Shown here: one piece after another, positions 1 through 7,735 of the stretch
Layout: every line of letters begins with the position of its first letter
Numbering within the stretch: the first letter of the stretch is position 1
Assembly (NCBI GenBank): GCA_024274995.1
Contig: JAJSAA010000020.1
Span: 1 to 8,305, forward strand
Origin: Deltaproteobacteria bacterium
GTDB taxonomy: Bacteria; Desulfobacterota; Desulfobulbia; Desulfobulbales; VMSU01
DNA: 8,305 bases
Direction: 5' to 3'
Translations under genes and position numbers: made by a program
Notes under the pieces: generated by a model
What the model was told of the DNA's origin: nothing
The model's database searches: none
Seen by the model: only the letters and a program-made list of their open reading frames with translations

Positions 1-1
1 A

Positions 2-46
2 GGGCAGATGGAGCCGTTTGTGAAAATTGAGCGAATAAAACAATAA
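2..46 (+). CDS. Possible 3' end of an upstream gene (last 14 codons), product unknown
   Basis: The frame beginning at base 2 is open from the window edge and reads GQMEPFVKIERIKQ before a TAA at 44-46. The other two forward frames stop earlier or look less protein-like. Only 14 codons are visible, so neither the reality of the gene nor its identity can be settled. In recBCD organisms recC commonly lies upstream of recB, so recC is the natural candidate, but nothing in these residues proves it. The frame could also be chance. Confidence 0.3.
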   Translation, partial: GQMEPFVKIERIKQ

Positions 47-59
47 TTTTGTATCCTCT

Positions 60-135
60 GTAGGGGCTCCCCTTGTGGGTGCCCTGTATTTGGTCGCCAC
101 GTTCTGTTTTGGGCACCCACAAGGGGAGCCCCTAC
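60..135. repeat. REP doublet (REPIN/BIME-like) palindrome upstream of recB
   Basis: Two 25-bp arms, 60-84 and 111-135, are perfect inverted copies separated by a 26-base spacer (85-110). Each arm also has internal structure. The left arm begins with GTAG (60-63), then an imperfect hairpin: GGGC (64-67), a T (68), CCC (69-71), a 5-base loop (72-76), GGG (77-79), a T opposite the first (80), and GCCC (81-84). The right arm is the mirror image and ends in CTAC. A GTAG tetranucleotide 5' of a hairpin with a central mismatch is the known signature of REP sequences mobilised by REP-associated tyrosine transposases (RAYTs). An inverted REP pair is a REPIN. No transposase gene is present here, so the element would be non-autonomous. 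No T-run follows, so it is a poor intrinsic terminator, although a transcript through it would fold strongly. Confidence 0.75.
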
Positions 136-152
136 CAATTCAAATATATCCA

Positions 153-180
153 TTGATGGTGATGGATTTAAATATATAAC
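153..180 (+). promoter_or_regulatory. Candidate sigma-70-type promoter for recB
   Basis: TTGATG (153-158) matches the -35 consensus at four of six positions. TATAAC (175-180) matches the -10 consensus at five of six, with a 16-base spacer. Transcription would start around 187, only about three bases before the GTG start of recB, so the message would be almost leaderless. The stretch is A/T rich, so chance matches are likely. The REP palindrome lies just upstream. Confidence 0.4.
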
Positions 181-189
181 CAATTAATC

Positions 190-3100
190 GTGGTCTGTCC
201 CCTATTCTCACTTAATAACCTTACTATACCCTTAAACGGCATTCGTCTTATTGAGGCCGGGGCCGGTACCGGTAAAACTTACACTATTGCTGCCCTCTAT
301 CTGCGGCTGATTCTGGGGCATGGCGCCTCAAATGCTGTGGTTCGGCAGCTGATGCCGCCGGAAATTCTGGTGGTTACCTTCACCAATGCCGCCACCGAAG
401 AGCTGCGGGAGAGGATACGTCGTCGTCTCGTTGAGGGGGCGGCTTTTTTCCGGGGTGAGGGGGAGGGTGATGATTTTCTGCATGGTCTGCGGGCTGCCTA
501 CGCAGAGGATGACTGGCTTCGGCAGGCTCAGTTCTTGGCCCGGGCCGCCCAGTGGATGGATGAGGCGGCCATTCATACCATTCATGCCTGGTGTCAGCGT
601 ATGCTTCGTCAGCACGCCTTTGACAGCGGCTCCCTCTTTGACCTTGATCTGGATTGTGATGAAGAGGAATTGATGATCGAGGCCGCTCGTGATTATTGGC
701 GTTCATATATCTACGCCTTGCCCGTTGGGGAACTCACCGATCTGACGGGAACCTGCGGCTGTTCTACCCCTGATGAATTATTGCAGGAACTAAGACCCTG
801 GCTTGCCATCAGCTCTCTGCCGCCGGGGCCGGAACCATTTTCCGTGCTTAAAGAGCGGCAGCGGGCCATAGCGGCGGCCTGTTCTCTCTGGAGCGGGGAT
901 TTAACGGCGGCCCTTGATAAATTGCGCGCCGCCCGAGCTGTTAAGGATTTAAACGGTAATAAATACCGGGCTGATACCCTGGAAAAACATCTTGCTGAAA
1001 TAGCAGCCTGGGTCGCGGACGGTACTCTGCCCACGCCCCAGGCCCTGGAAAAATTATCCCAGAGTGCCTTGAACGCCGGGACCGCCAAAAATGGCCATAC
1101 CCCGGAGCATCCGGCCTATGTGGGCCTCGATGTGCTGCGGCGTGAACTGGCCCGCCTTGAGGTCAGGGCGGCCTTTTTCCTCCATGCCGCCCGTTATCTC
1201 CGGCAGCGTCTTGAGGTGGAGAAGGAACGCCGCTCCAGAATAGGATTTGACGATCTTCTCCATAATTTGCACCGGGCTCTGCGGGCGGGGGAGGGCGGCC
1301 GCCGTTTGGCCCGGATCATCGGCCGGCAGTTCCCGGTGGTGATGATTGATGAGTTTCAGGATACCGATCCCGTTCAGTACGGAATATTCAGCCAGGTATT
1401 TCGCCCGGCTGAATCAGCCCTGTTGATGATCGGTGATCCCAAACAGGCCATTTACAGTTTTCGGGGGGCTGATATCCATACCTATCTCCAGGCCCGTCGT
1501 GATGCCGCCGGCCGTCTCTACACCCTGACCACTAATTATCGTTCTACCGCAGCGGCGGTGGCGGCGGTGAACTGTATTTTCGCAGCCGGGGAGAGGTACA
1601 GCGGCGGCCCATTTCTCTTTGGCGATGAGATTCCCGGCCCGCGGCTTGAGGCTCAGGGCCGTGAGGAGTCTCTGCTGGTGGAGGATGAAGTGGTGGAGGG
1701 GGTCAAGGTATGGCTGCTGGATCAGGAGGCCCCGGTGAACAAGAGCGGCCCGGAGGGTTATATGGGGCGTATGGCGGCGGCGGCGGCGGCCGAAATTGTC
1801 CGGTTGCTCAACCTGGCACTTAACTCCAGAGCCCGGTTTATTAGTAAGGACGGCGGCCAGCGGCAATTGCGGCCGGCGGATATTGCCGTTCTGGTGCGGG
1901 ATATTAATGAGGCCAGGGCCATCCGGGAGGCCCTGCGGGAGCGGCGGGTGCTTTCCGCCTATCTGTCGGATAAAGACTCGGTGTTCAAGGGGCCGGAGGC
2001 CCGTGACCTTCTCTATCTCCTGCGGGCCTGTGCCATGCCGGAGCGGGAACGGCTGTTAAAGGCCGCCCTTGCGGTGTTCCTCCTGGAGCGCTCTCCTGAC
2101 TGGCTTGATAATCTCAATCACGACAGCGGCCAATGGGAATTGGAGGTGGAGCGTTTTCGGCATTACCGGGAGATATGGCAGCGGCGCGGGGTACTCTCCA
2201 TGCTGCGTGCTCTGTTTCGTGACTTCGGGGTGGCCCGTAATCTTGTGGCCGGGGGCGGCGAACGGGTATTAACCAATATCTTTCAGCTCTCAGAACTTTT
2301 GCAGGAGGTGGCCGGCGGACTGGAAGGCGAACAGGGGCTTATCCGCTGGTTGACGGTGAAAATTAATGATGCCGCCCAGGCCGTGGGTGAGGAGGAAATT
2401 ATCCGTTTGGAGAGCGATGAAGACCTGGTTAAGGTGGTGACCATTCATAAGGCTAAGGGCCTGGAATACGGCCTGGTTTTTTTGCCCTTTATCTGTAATG
2501 CCCGGCCGCTGAAGGCCAAGGACGGCCCTCTGCTCTACCGGGATAAGGACGGTAACGAGCATCTCACTCTGGCTCCTGAGGCCGAAGAGACGGCCGCCGC
2601 CGACCGTGAACGTCTCGCCGAAGATTTACGGCTGCTCTATGTGGCTTTGACCAGGGCGCAATACGCCTGTTGGCTGGGGGTGGGGGTCATGGGACGGAGC
2701 AATAAAGGCGGGGATGTCTCTAATCTGCATTACTCCGCCCTGGGCTATCTGTTAAGTGGCGGAGTGGAGATTGGCCTGCCTGAACTGCCGGGGCTGCTTG
2801 ATGAGATGCGGGGTGATTGCCCCCATCTGGAGATTATCCCCCTGCCGGCTGCCGATTCAACCCCATACCGGCCGCCAAAGGCTTATGCTGAGCTTGGCGG
2901 GGCTCGTAAATTCAGGGGAATAATCTCTCGCGCCTGGCGGATTACCAGCTACAGCGCCATTCTGCATGGAGGTCTGGGGCAGGGGCAGAGCCCTGATGCT
3001 GGTCTGGACTTTCCCCGGACACTCATAGAGGAAGAAAGTAGAGAACGGGACTTGGCGGTGAGTCCTGCGACTGACGAACAGCTCTCCTATGTTGCTGGTT

Positions 3101-3810
3101 TCCCCAAAGGCCCGGCGGCTGGCACCTTTCTGCACGACCTGCTGGAATGGGCGGCCGGGGATTTTGCCGAACTCGCCGCCGATGGGCAGCGGCTTCAACG
3201 GGAGGTTGATAAACGCTGCCAGCGGCGAAACTGGAAGCAATGGAGCGGGGTATTGGCCGACTGGCTTGGCGCTCTGCTTACCGCCCCCATTATTCCGGGG
3301 GACGGCAGCGGTTCCCTGGCCGATCTGAGGCCGGATGCCCTGCAGGCCGAGCTTGAGTTTATGTTCGCCATCCATGATCTTGATCTCACGACCTTTGATG
3401 CCGTAATCAGGGCCGGGGTTATTGCTGGCCGCCCCCGGCCGCCCTTGAACAAAGGGCTGGTAAACGGTATGCTTAAAGGTTTTATTGATCTTTTGTTCTG
3501 TTATCAGGGGCGTTATTTTGTCCTCGATTATAAATCGAATTATCTTGGGACTGCCGCCAGGGTCTATAATGATGAAAACATGCTTAGAGCCATGCTGGAA
3601 CATCGTTACGACCTGCAGTACACGCTTTACACCGTGGCCATGCATCGTCTCCTTAAAGCACGGCTGCCGGATTACAGCTATGAGCGGGATGTGGGCGGGG
3701 TCTTATACCTCTTTCTGCGTGGGGTGGAGGCCCCCGGCCATGGAGTATATGCCGATAAACCGAGCCTGGAGCTGGTGGAGCGGTTGGATAATCTTCTGCG
3801 GGGGGAGTAA
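190..3810 (+). CDS. recB: Exodeoxyribonuclease V beta subunit RecB (helicase-nuclease)
   Basis: RecB is the 3'-5' helicase and nuclease subunit of RecBCD, which resects double-strand ends and loads RecA. At 1206 aa it is close to E. coli RecB (1180). Superfamily 1A motifs occur in order: Walker A GAGTGKT at 24-30 (Lys29), motif Ia VVTFTNAATEEL at 61-72, motif II MIDEFQD at 385-391, motif III IGDPKQAIYSFRGAD at 414-428, TTNYRS at 447-452, motif V TIHKAKGLEYGLVF at 751-764, and motif VI LLYVALTRAQ at 815-824. The C-terminal nuclease domain is intact: GTFLHDLLEW at 978-987 (His982), Asp1100 in GFIDLL, Asp1113 and Lys1115 in LDYKSN, and LQYTLYT at 1142-1148. The 13-residue spacing of the two aspartates equals that of E. 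coli RecB. The start is GTG at 190. No ATG lies between the upstream in-frame stop (169-171) and the Walker A motif, and no Shine-Dalgarno sequence is visible. recD follows after 101 bases. recC is not in the window. Confidence 0.97.
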   Translation: MVCPLFSLNNLTIPLNGIRLIEAGAGTGKTYTIAALYLRLILGHGASNAVVRQLMPPEILVVTFTNAATEELRERIRRRLVEGAAFFRGEGEGDDFLHGLRAAYAEDDWLRQAQFLARAAQWMDEAAIHTIHAWCQRMLRQHAFDSGSLFDLDLDCDEEELMIEAARDYWRSYIYALPVGELTDLTGTCGCSTPDELLQELRPWLAISSLPPGPEPFSVLKERQRAIAAACSLWSGDLTAALDKLRAARAVKDLNGNKYRADTLEKHLAEIAAWVADGTLPTPQALEKLSQSALNAGTAKNGHTPEHPAYVGLDVLRRELARLEVRAAFFLHAARYLRQRLEVEKERRSRIGFDDLLHNLHRALRAGEGGRRLARIIGRQFPVVMIDEFQDTDPVQYGIFSQVFRPAESALLMIGDPKQAIYSFRGADIHTYLQARRDAAGRLYTLTTNYRSTAAAVAAVNCIFAAGERYSGGPFLFGDEIPGPRLEAQGREESLLVEDEVVEGVKVWLLDQEAPVNKSGPEGYMGRMAAAAAAEIVRLLNLALNSRARFISKDGGQRQLRPADIAVLVRDINEARAIREALRERRVLSAYLSDKDSVFKGPEARDLLYLLRACAMPERERLLKAALAVFLLERSPDWLDNLNHDSGQWELEVERFRHYREIWQRRGVLSMLRALFRDFGVARNLVAGGGERVLTNIFQLSELLQEVAGGLEGEQGLIRWLTVKINDAAQAVGEEEIIRLESDEDLVKVVTIHKAKGLEYGLVFLPFICNARPLKAKDGPLLYRDKDGNEHLTLAPEAEETAAADRERLAEDLRLLYVALTRAQYACWLGVGVMGRSNKGGDVSNLHYSALGYLLSGGVEIGLPELPGLLDEMRGDCPHLEIIPLPAADSTPYRPPKAYAELGGARKFRGIISRAWRITSYSAILHGGLGQGQSPDAGLDFPRTLIEEESRERDLAVSPATDEQLSYVAGFPKGPAAGTFLHDLLEWAAGDFAELAADGQRLQREVDKRCQRRNWKQWSGVLADWLGALLTAPIIPGDGSGSLADLRPDALQAELEFMFAIHDLDLTTFDAVIRAGVIAGRPRPPLNKGLVNGMLKGFIDLLFCYQGRYFVLDYKSNYLGTAARVYNDENMLRAMLEHRYDLQYTLYTVAMHRLLKARLPDYSYERDVGGVLYLFLRGVEAPGHGVYADKPSLELVERLDNLLRGE
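1774..1791 (+). repeat. Short GCG/GCC codon run (six alanines) inside recB
   Basis: Five GCG codons and one GCC encode Ala529-Ala534, just after motif IV of the helicase core, in a stretch without a conserved motif. The tract preserves the reading frame, and unit changes would only alter alanine number. It is noted as a simple repeat within a functional gene. Confidence 0.8.
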
Positions 3811-3911
3811 CGGCCACGCTCGGCTATCCTGGTACAACGAAGTATAAAAACCCCGGCGCAATCAACGCCATTAGCAGGTGACTTTCATATAAATCATTAT
3901 CAGGGGGGTAG
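3811..3911 (+). other. recB-recD intergenic gap with recD ribosome binding site
   Basis: This 101-base gap has no gene I can support. AGGGGGG at 3902-3908 is a strong Shine-Dalgarno-like run ending three bases before the ATG at 3912. A small GGCG/CGCC inverted repeat (3855-3858/3866-3869, 7-base loop) is present without a T-run, so it is not a terminator. A TATAAA-like string near 3843-3848 lacks a clear -35. The simplest reading is that recD is read through from recB, with a weak internal promoter not excluded. Confidence 0.5.
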
Positions 3912-5891
3912 ATGAATATTGAGCAGCGGGCAGCGGTTGATGATGGTCAGGCTGGAGAAAACTATATGTTAGATCCCAGAGGTTCAGAGTTTAATGCTCT
4001 GCTCACGTCCTGGGCCGGTCAGGGTTGGATCAGGGCTCTGGATCGGGCCTTTGTCCTTTTTTTAGAGGCCGAGGCCGAGGATTCGCCCCTGGTGCTGCTG
4101 GCGGCACTCTTTACGAGCTGGCAGCTGGTCAAGGGCCATATCTGTCTTGATCTGGAGACGGCTCTGAATCAACCGGCTGTTCTGCCAGGGCCGGAGGATG
4201 CTGGTGGGGATGCCGGTCTTATTACCCCGGCCGCCATGCTGCGGGGGATCAAAAAAGAGCAATGGCGGCAGATGCTTCTTGCCTCGCCTCTGGTAAGTGA
4301 CGGCGGGGTGGGCGCCGCCCCTCTGGTTCTCCGGGATTATCGTCTCTACCTGCGCCGTTACTGGCAATATGAGATGGACGTGGCCCAGGCCCTGAAAGGG
4401 AAGATGGCTCATCTCTTTGAACGGCCTGAACTTGTTTCACAGTTAGACCGGCTTTTTACCCCGCTTCGCAACAGCGGGGAGAGGGCCAAAACTCATGTCC
4501 ATTGGCAGAGCGTGGCCGCGGCTCTGGCCGCCCGCAGCGCCTTTACCGTGGTTTCCGGCGGCCCCGGAACCGGGAAGACAACCACCGTTGTCCAGATTAT
4601 TGCTCTCCTTGCCGGGCTGGCCTCTGAGCAGGGGCGGATCTTGCGTATTGCCCTGGCCGCTCCCACCGGCAAGGCGGCGGCCCGCCTTACTGAATCCATT
4701 CGCCAGGCCGCCGCCCGTCTGCCGGACGAGCTGCGGGCCATGGTGCCGGAGGAGGTCGCTACTCTGCATCGTCTGCTGGGCCGTCGACCCGGCAGCGGGC
4801 AATTTACTCATAACGCCCTTTGTAAATTGCATATTGATCTCCTCGTGGTGGATGAGGCCTCCATGGTGGATATGGAGATGATGGCGGCGGTTGTGGCGGC
4901 CCTCCCCGAGGAGGCCGCTCTTATTCTCCTTGGTGATAAGGATCAATTGGCCTCGGTGGAGGCGGGTTCGGTGCTTGGTGATCTTTGCCGCCAGGCGGAG
5001 CGGCCGGGTTATAAGGCGGCGACCCTGGCCTGGTTAGAGAAAAATACCGGCTATTCATTGCGGGAGGCTGGCGGGGAGGGTGGTGAAATTGACCAGCATA
5101 TTGTCATTCTCCGCCACAGCCACCGTTTTGGCCCCCAAAGCGGGATAGGGGCTCTGGCGGCGGCCGTCAATGCTGGCGACCAGGAGCGGGTAGCAACCGT
5201 CTGGCAGGATTATACCGATATCAGGCGCTTAAGGCTGACGAGTCCGGAAGATGAGAGGCTGGCGGCTCTTATCCTGACGGGTTATCGTCCGGCTCTGGAG
5301 CTTTACCGCCAGGGGCCGGAGGGGGGAATTGACTGCTGGTGCCGCCAGCTTTTAGAGGCCTTTAATCGTTTTCAGCTCCTCACTCCGGCCCGTCATGGGG
5401 CATGGGGAGTGGAAGGCCTCAATCATCTCACCGCCAGGATTTTATATCAGGCCGGACTTGTTCCCGTTCCCGAGGGCTGGTATGCTGGACGTCCGGTTTT
5501 GGTGACCAGGAATGATTACAGTCTGGGGCTAATGAATGGCGATATAGGTATAACCCTGCCTGACGGCGCTGATGGTAGTGAGCACAGCGGCCTGCGGGTG
5601 GTATTCCAATCCGCCTCAGGAGAGTTGAAGAAGATCAGCCCGGCTCGTCTGCCGGAGGTTGAAACGGTCTACGCCATGACTGTTCATAAATCCCAGGGCT
5701 CGGAGTTTGAGCATACGGTAATGGCCATGCCGGAGTATGACAGCCCGCTTTTGACCAGAGAACTCATCTATACCGGGATCACCAGGGCCAGGGAACAATT
5801 TACCCTCATCGGCTGCCGCTTAGAGCTCTTGTCGGCGGCGGTGGGTCGTCGTACCCGCCGGGCCTCAGGTCTGGGGATACTCCTGGGCTGA
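3912..5891 (+). CDS. recD: Exodeoxyribonuclease V alpha subunit RecD (5'-3' helicase)
   Basis: RecD is the fast 5'-3' motor of RecBCD. At 659 aa it is somewhat longer than E. coli RecD (608). Residues 1 to about 200 form the weakly conserved N-terminal domain that in E. coli contacts RecC. Superfamily 1B motifs follow: Walker A SGGPGTGKTT at 215-224 (Lys222), motif Ia AAPTGKAAARL at 249-259, TLHRLLG at 284-290, motif II VVDEASMVD at 312-320, motif III LLGDKDQLASVEAG at 339-352, RHSHRF at 401-406, VTRNDYSLGLMNGD at 531-544, motif V MTVHKSQGSEF at 589-599, and motif VI LIYTGITRARE at 618-628. No motif is missing, so it should be active. The region before Walker A fits RecD rather than RecD2/TraA-like proteins, as does its position beside recB. 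The ATG at 3912 has AGGGGGG just upstream. A second ATG at 3966 also has GGAG (3954-3957) eight bases before it, so Met19 is a possible start. Confidence 0.95.
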   Translation: MNIEQRAAVDDGQAGENYMLDPRGSEFNALLTSWAGQGWIRALDRAFVLFLEAEAEDSPLVLLAALFTSWQLVKGHICLDLETALNQPAVLPGPEDAGGDAGLITPAAMLRGIKKEQWRQMLLASPLVSDGGVGAAPLVLRDYRLYLRRYWQYEMDVAQALKGKMAHLFERPELVSQLDRLFTPLRNSGERAKTHVHWQSVAAALAARSAFTVVSGGPGTGKTTTVVQIIALLAGLASEQGRILRIALAAPTGKAAARLTESIRQAAARLPDELRAMVPEEVATLHRLLGRRPGSGQFTHNALCKLHIDLLVVDEASMVDMEMMAAVVAALPEEAALILLGDKDQLASVEAGSVLGDLCRQAERPGYKAATLAWLEKNTGYSLREAGGEGGEIDQHIVILRHSHRFGPQSGIGALAAAVNAGDQERVATVWQDYTDIRRLRLTSPEDERLAALILTGYRPALELYRQGPEGGIDCWCRQLLEAFNRFQLLTPARHGAWGVEGLNHLTARILYQAGLVPVPEGWYAGRPVLVTRNDYSLGLMNGDIGITLPDGADGSEHSGLRVVFQSASGELKKISPARLPEVETVYAMTVHKSQGSEFEHTVMAMPEYDSPLLTRELIYTGITRAREQFTLIGCRLELLSAAVGRRTRRASGLGILLG

Positions 5892-5919
5892 AAAACAGGC
5901 AGAACTAAAAAACAATAAA

Positions 5920-7704
5920 ATGACTAAAACCCCTCACGAAATACTTGATCAGGTCTTTGGCTACAAGGAGTTTCGCCCTTATCAACTGGAAATTATAGAG
6001 AGTCTGGCCGCTGGTGACGATCTTTTTGTTCTAATGCCCACTGGCGGCGGTAAGTCTCTTTGTTATCAGGTTCCGGCCCTGTTGCGGAATGGAGTGGCCA
6101 TTGTGGTGTCCCCCCTCATATCCTTAATGAAGGATCAGGTCGATGCCCTGTGCGCCAACGGGGTGAGAGCCGCCGGTTATAATTCATCGCTCAACGGGGC
6201 TGAGGCCCGCCAAATTCTGGCCCGCCTCCATGATAACGCCCTTGATCTCCTTTATGTCGCCCCCGAGCGCCTGATGAGTGCCTCGTTTATTGAGCGTCTG
6301 CAAGGAATTGAGATTGCTCTTTTCGCCATTGATGAGGCTCATTGCGTCTCACAATGGGGGCATGATTTCAGACCGGAATACCAGCAGCTTGGCCGCCTGC
6401 GGGAACTATTGCCCGGCCCGCCGGTTATCGCCTTAACCGCCACCGCTGAACCGCACACCAGAAAGGATATTCTAAGGGGGCTGAATCTGCCCGAAGCCCG
6501 CACCTTCGTCACCGGATTTGACCGCCCCAATATCCGCTATACCGTGGTTGACAAGCTCAAGCCAGCGGTTCAGCTTAAGAAATTTTTAACTGATCACAAG
6601 GGCGAGGCGGGTATTGTCTATGCCCTGAGCCGCAAACGAGTAGAGGCCATTGCCACGGATCTTATCCGGGCCGGGATTGCCGCCGACGCCTATCATGCCG
6701 GGCTGAGTGATATGAAGCGCCAGGAGGTGCAGGATGCCTTTCAGCACGATGATATTCAGGTGGTGGTGGCCACCGTCGCCTTTGGCATGGGGATAGACAA
6801 ATCCAACGTCCGTTTTGTAGTTCATTATGATCTGCCCAAGAATATCGAAAGTTATTATCAGGAGACTGGCCGGGCTGGGCGGGACGGTTTAAACGCCGAG
6901 GCTCTGCTGCTTTTTGGCTATGGTGATATTGCCATTGCCCGCAGTCTCATTGAAAAGGGGCGGAATGAGGAACGTAAACGCATTGAACTCCATAAATTGA
7001 ACAGCATGGTGGCCTTTGGCGAGGCTCAGACCTGTCGAAGGCAGATTCTGTTAGCCTATTTTGGTGATAAATTGGCCAAGCCCTGCGCTAACTGCGATAT
7101 ATGCCTGAATCCGCCCCGCCAGATTGAAGTTACCGAAGAGGCCCGTAAGGCTTTATCCTGCGTTTATCGGGTGGGACAGCGTTTTGGCATTGGTCATGTA
7201 ATTGATGTTCTGCGGGGCTCAAAGGGGAAACGTCTGTTGCAGCTGAGGCACAATCAACTCTCAACCTACGGCATTGGCGAGGACAGGCCGCGTGATTTCT
7301 GGAGCGCCCTTCTTCGACATCTTATTAATCAGGGCTATCTCTTGCAGGATATTGCCAATTATTCCGTCCTGTCTCTGACTAAGGAATCCGGGCCGCTGCT
7401 CAGGGGCGAGATAAGCCTGAGTATGCCGGAGCCCAGAATCCGGGCCGCAATTAGGAAAGAAAAGTCAAAACCCCTCGGAGTTTTTGACTACGATGAAACA
7501 CTTTTTGAGCAATTACGAAAATTACGCAAGCAGATAGCCGATGAGGATAATGTGCCGCCCTTTGTGATATTCAGCGATGCCAGCTTGGCCGAGATGGCTG
7601 CGGTTTGCCCCCGGAATGAGGCTGAAATGCTTGCTGTCACTGGGGTTGGCGAGTATAAGCTGGAGCGCTATGGGGCTCGCTTTTTAACGGTTTTAAGGCA
7701 GTAA
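5920..7704 (+). CDS. recQ: ATP-dependent DNA helicase RecQ
   Basis: RecQ is a 3'-5' DNA helicase that unwinds forks, gaps and recombination intermediates, normally with SSB, RecJ and topoisomerase III. At 594 aa it has the full bacterial architecture (E. coli about 610). Helicase motifs: motif 0 FGYKEFRPYQ at 13-22, motif I PTGGGKSLCYQ at 40-50 (Lys45), Ia VSPLISLMKDQ at 63-73, motif II IDEAHCVSQWGHDFRPEY at 137-154, motif III ALTATA at 171-176, motif IV GIVYALSRKR at 231-240, motif V VATVAFGMGIDK at 283-294, and motif VI YYQETGRAGRDG at 312-323. The RQC zinc site is intact at Cys372, Cys389, Cys392 and Cys395 (CANCDIC), followed by a winged-helix region (about 403-515). A C-terminal HRDC domain spans about 524-594. 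The ATG at 5920 begins 28 bases after the recD stop, which suggests co-transcription. Its ribosome binding site is weak: only a distant AGGCAG and an A-rich leader. Confidence 0.97.
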   Translation: MTKTPHEILDQVFGYKEFRPYQLEIIESLAAGDDLFVLMPTGGGKSLCYQVPALLRNGVAIVVSPLISLMKDQVDALCANGVRAAGYNSSLNGAEARQILARLHDNALDLLYVAPERLMSASFIERLQGIEIALFAIDEAHCVSQWGHDFRPEYQQLGRLRELLPGPPVIALTATAEPHTRKDILRGLNLPEARTFVTGFDRPNIRYTVVDKLKPAVQLKKFLTDHKGEAGIVYALSRKRVEAIATDLIRAGIAADAYHAGLSDMKRQEVQDAFQHDDIQVVVATVAFGMGIDKSNVRFVVHYDLPKNIESYYQETGRAGRDGLNAEALLLFGYGDIAIARSLIEKGRNEERKRIELHKLNSMVAFGEAQTCRRQILLAYFGDKLAKPCANCDICLNPPRQIEVTEEARKALSCVYRVGQRFGIGHVIDVLRGSKGKRLLQLRHNQLSTYGIGEDRPRDFWSALLRHLINQGYLLQDIANYSVLSLTKESGPLLRGEISLSMPEPRIRAAIRKEKSKPLGVFDYDETLFEQLRKLRKQIADEDNVPPFVIFSDASLAEMAAVCPRNEAEMLAVTGVGEYKLERYGARFLTVLRQ

Positions 7705-7718
7705 TCCAGTAAGCTGTT

Positions 7719-7735
7719 TCTGGTGCGTTACCAGA
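7719..7735 (+). terminator. Weak hairpin after recQ, possible terminator
   Basis: TCTGGT (7719-7724) and ACCAGA (7730-7735) form a perfect 6-bp stem with a 5-base loop, beginning 14 bases after the recQ stop. The position suits transcript termination, but the stem is short and the downstream sequence has only a broken T stretch (ATTTTG at 7742-7747). An efficient intrinsic terminator is therefore doubtful. It could instead be a 3' end-protecting structure or chance. Confidence 0.25.

Noticed and set aside
60..135. Intrinsic terminator or CRISPR-like repeat unit
   Set aside because: No T-run follows the palindrome in either direction, and there are only two copies, in inverted orientation; the nested GTAG-hairpin structure fits a REP doublet better.
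156..179. Short ORF starting at ATG 156
   Set aside because: It stops after seven codons at 177-179 and is out of frame with recB.
2857..3645. 262-codon minus-strand open frame opposite recB
   Set aside because: It lies wholly within the recB nuclease coding region, has no recognisable motif, and is explained by the codon bias of the opposite strand.
190..3810. AddA or UvrD-type helicase
   Set aside because: The N-terminal IRLIEAGAGTGKTYTIAALYLRL pattern and the C-terminal LQYTLYT nuclease segment match RecB, and the recD neighbour excludes an AddAB system.
3855..3869. GGCG/CGCC hairpin between recB and recD as a terminator
   Set aside because: The stem is only 4 bp with a 7-base loop and no T-run.
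4443..4946. 167-codon minus-strand open frame opposite recD
   Set aside because: It overlaps the RecD Walker A and motif II coding sequence and is low-complexity and glycine rich; a shadow of a G+C-rich gene.
3912..5891. RecD2/TraA-type helicase instead of RecD
   Set aside because: The N-terminal region lacks the helix-hairpin-helix arrangement expected of RecD2, and the gene sits directly behind recB, so the RecBCD subunit is the better call.
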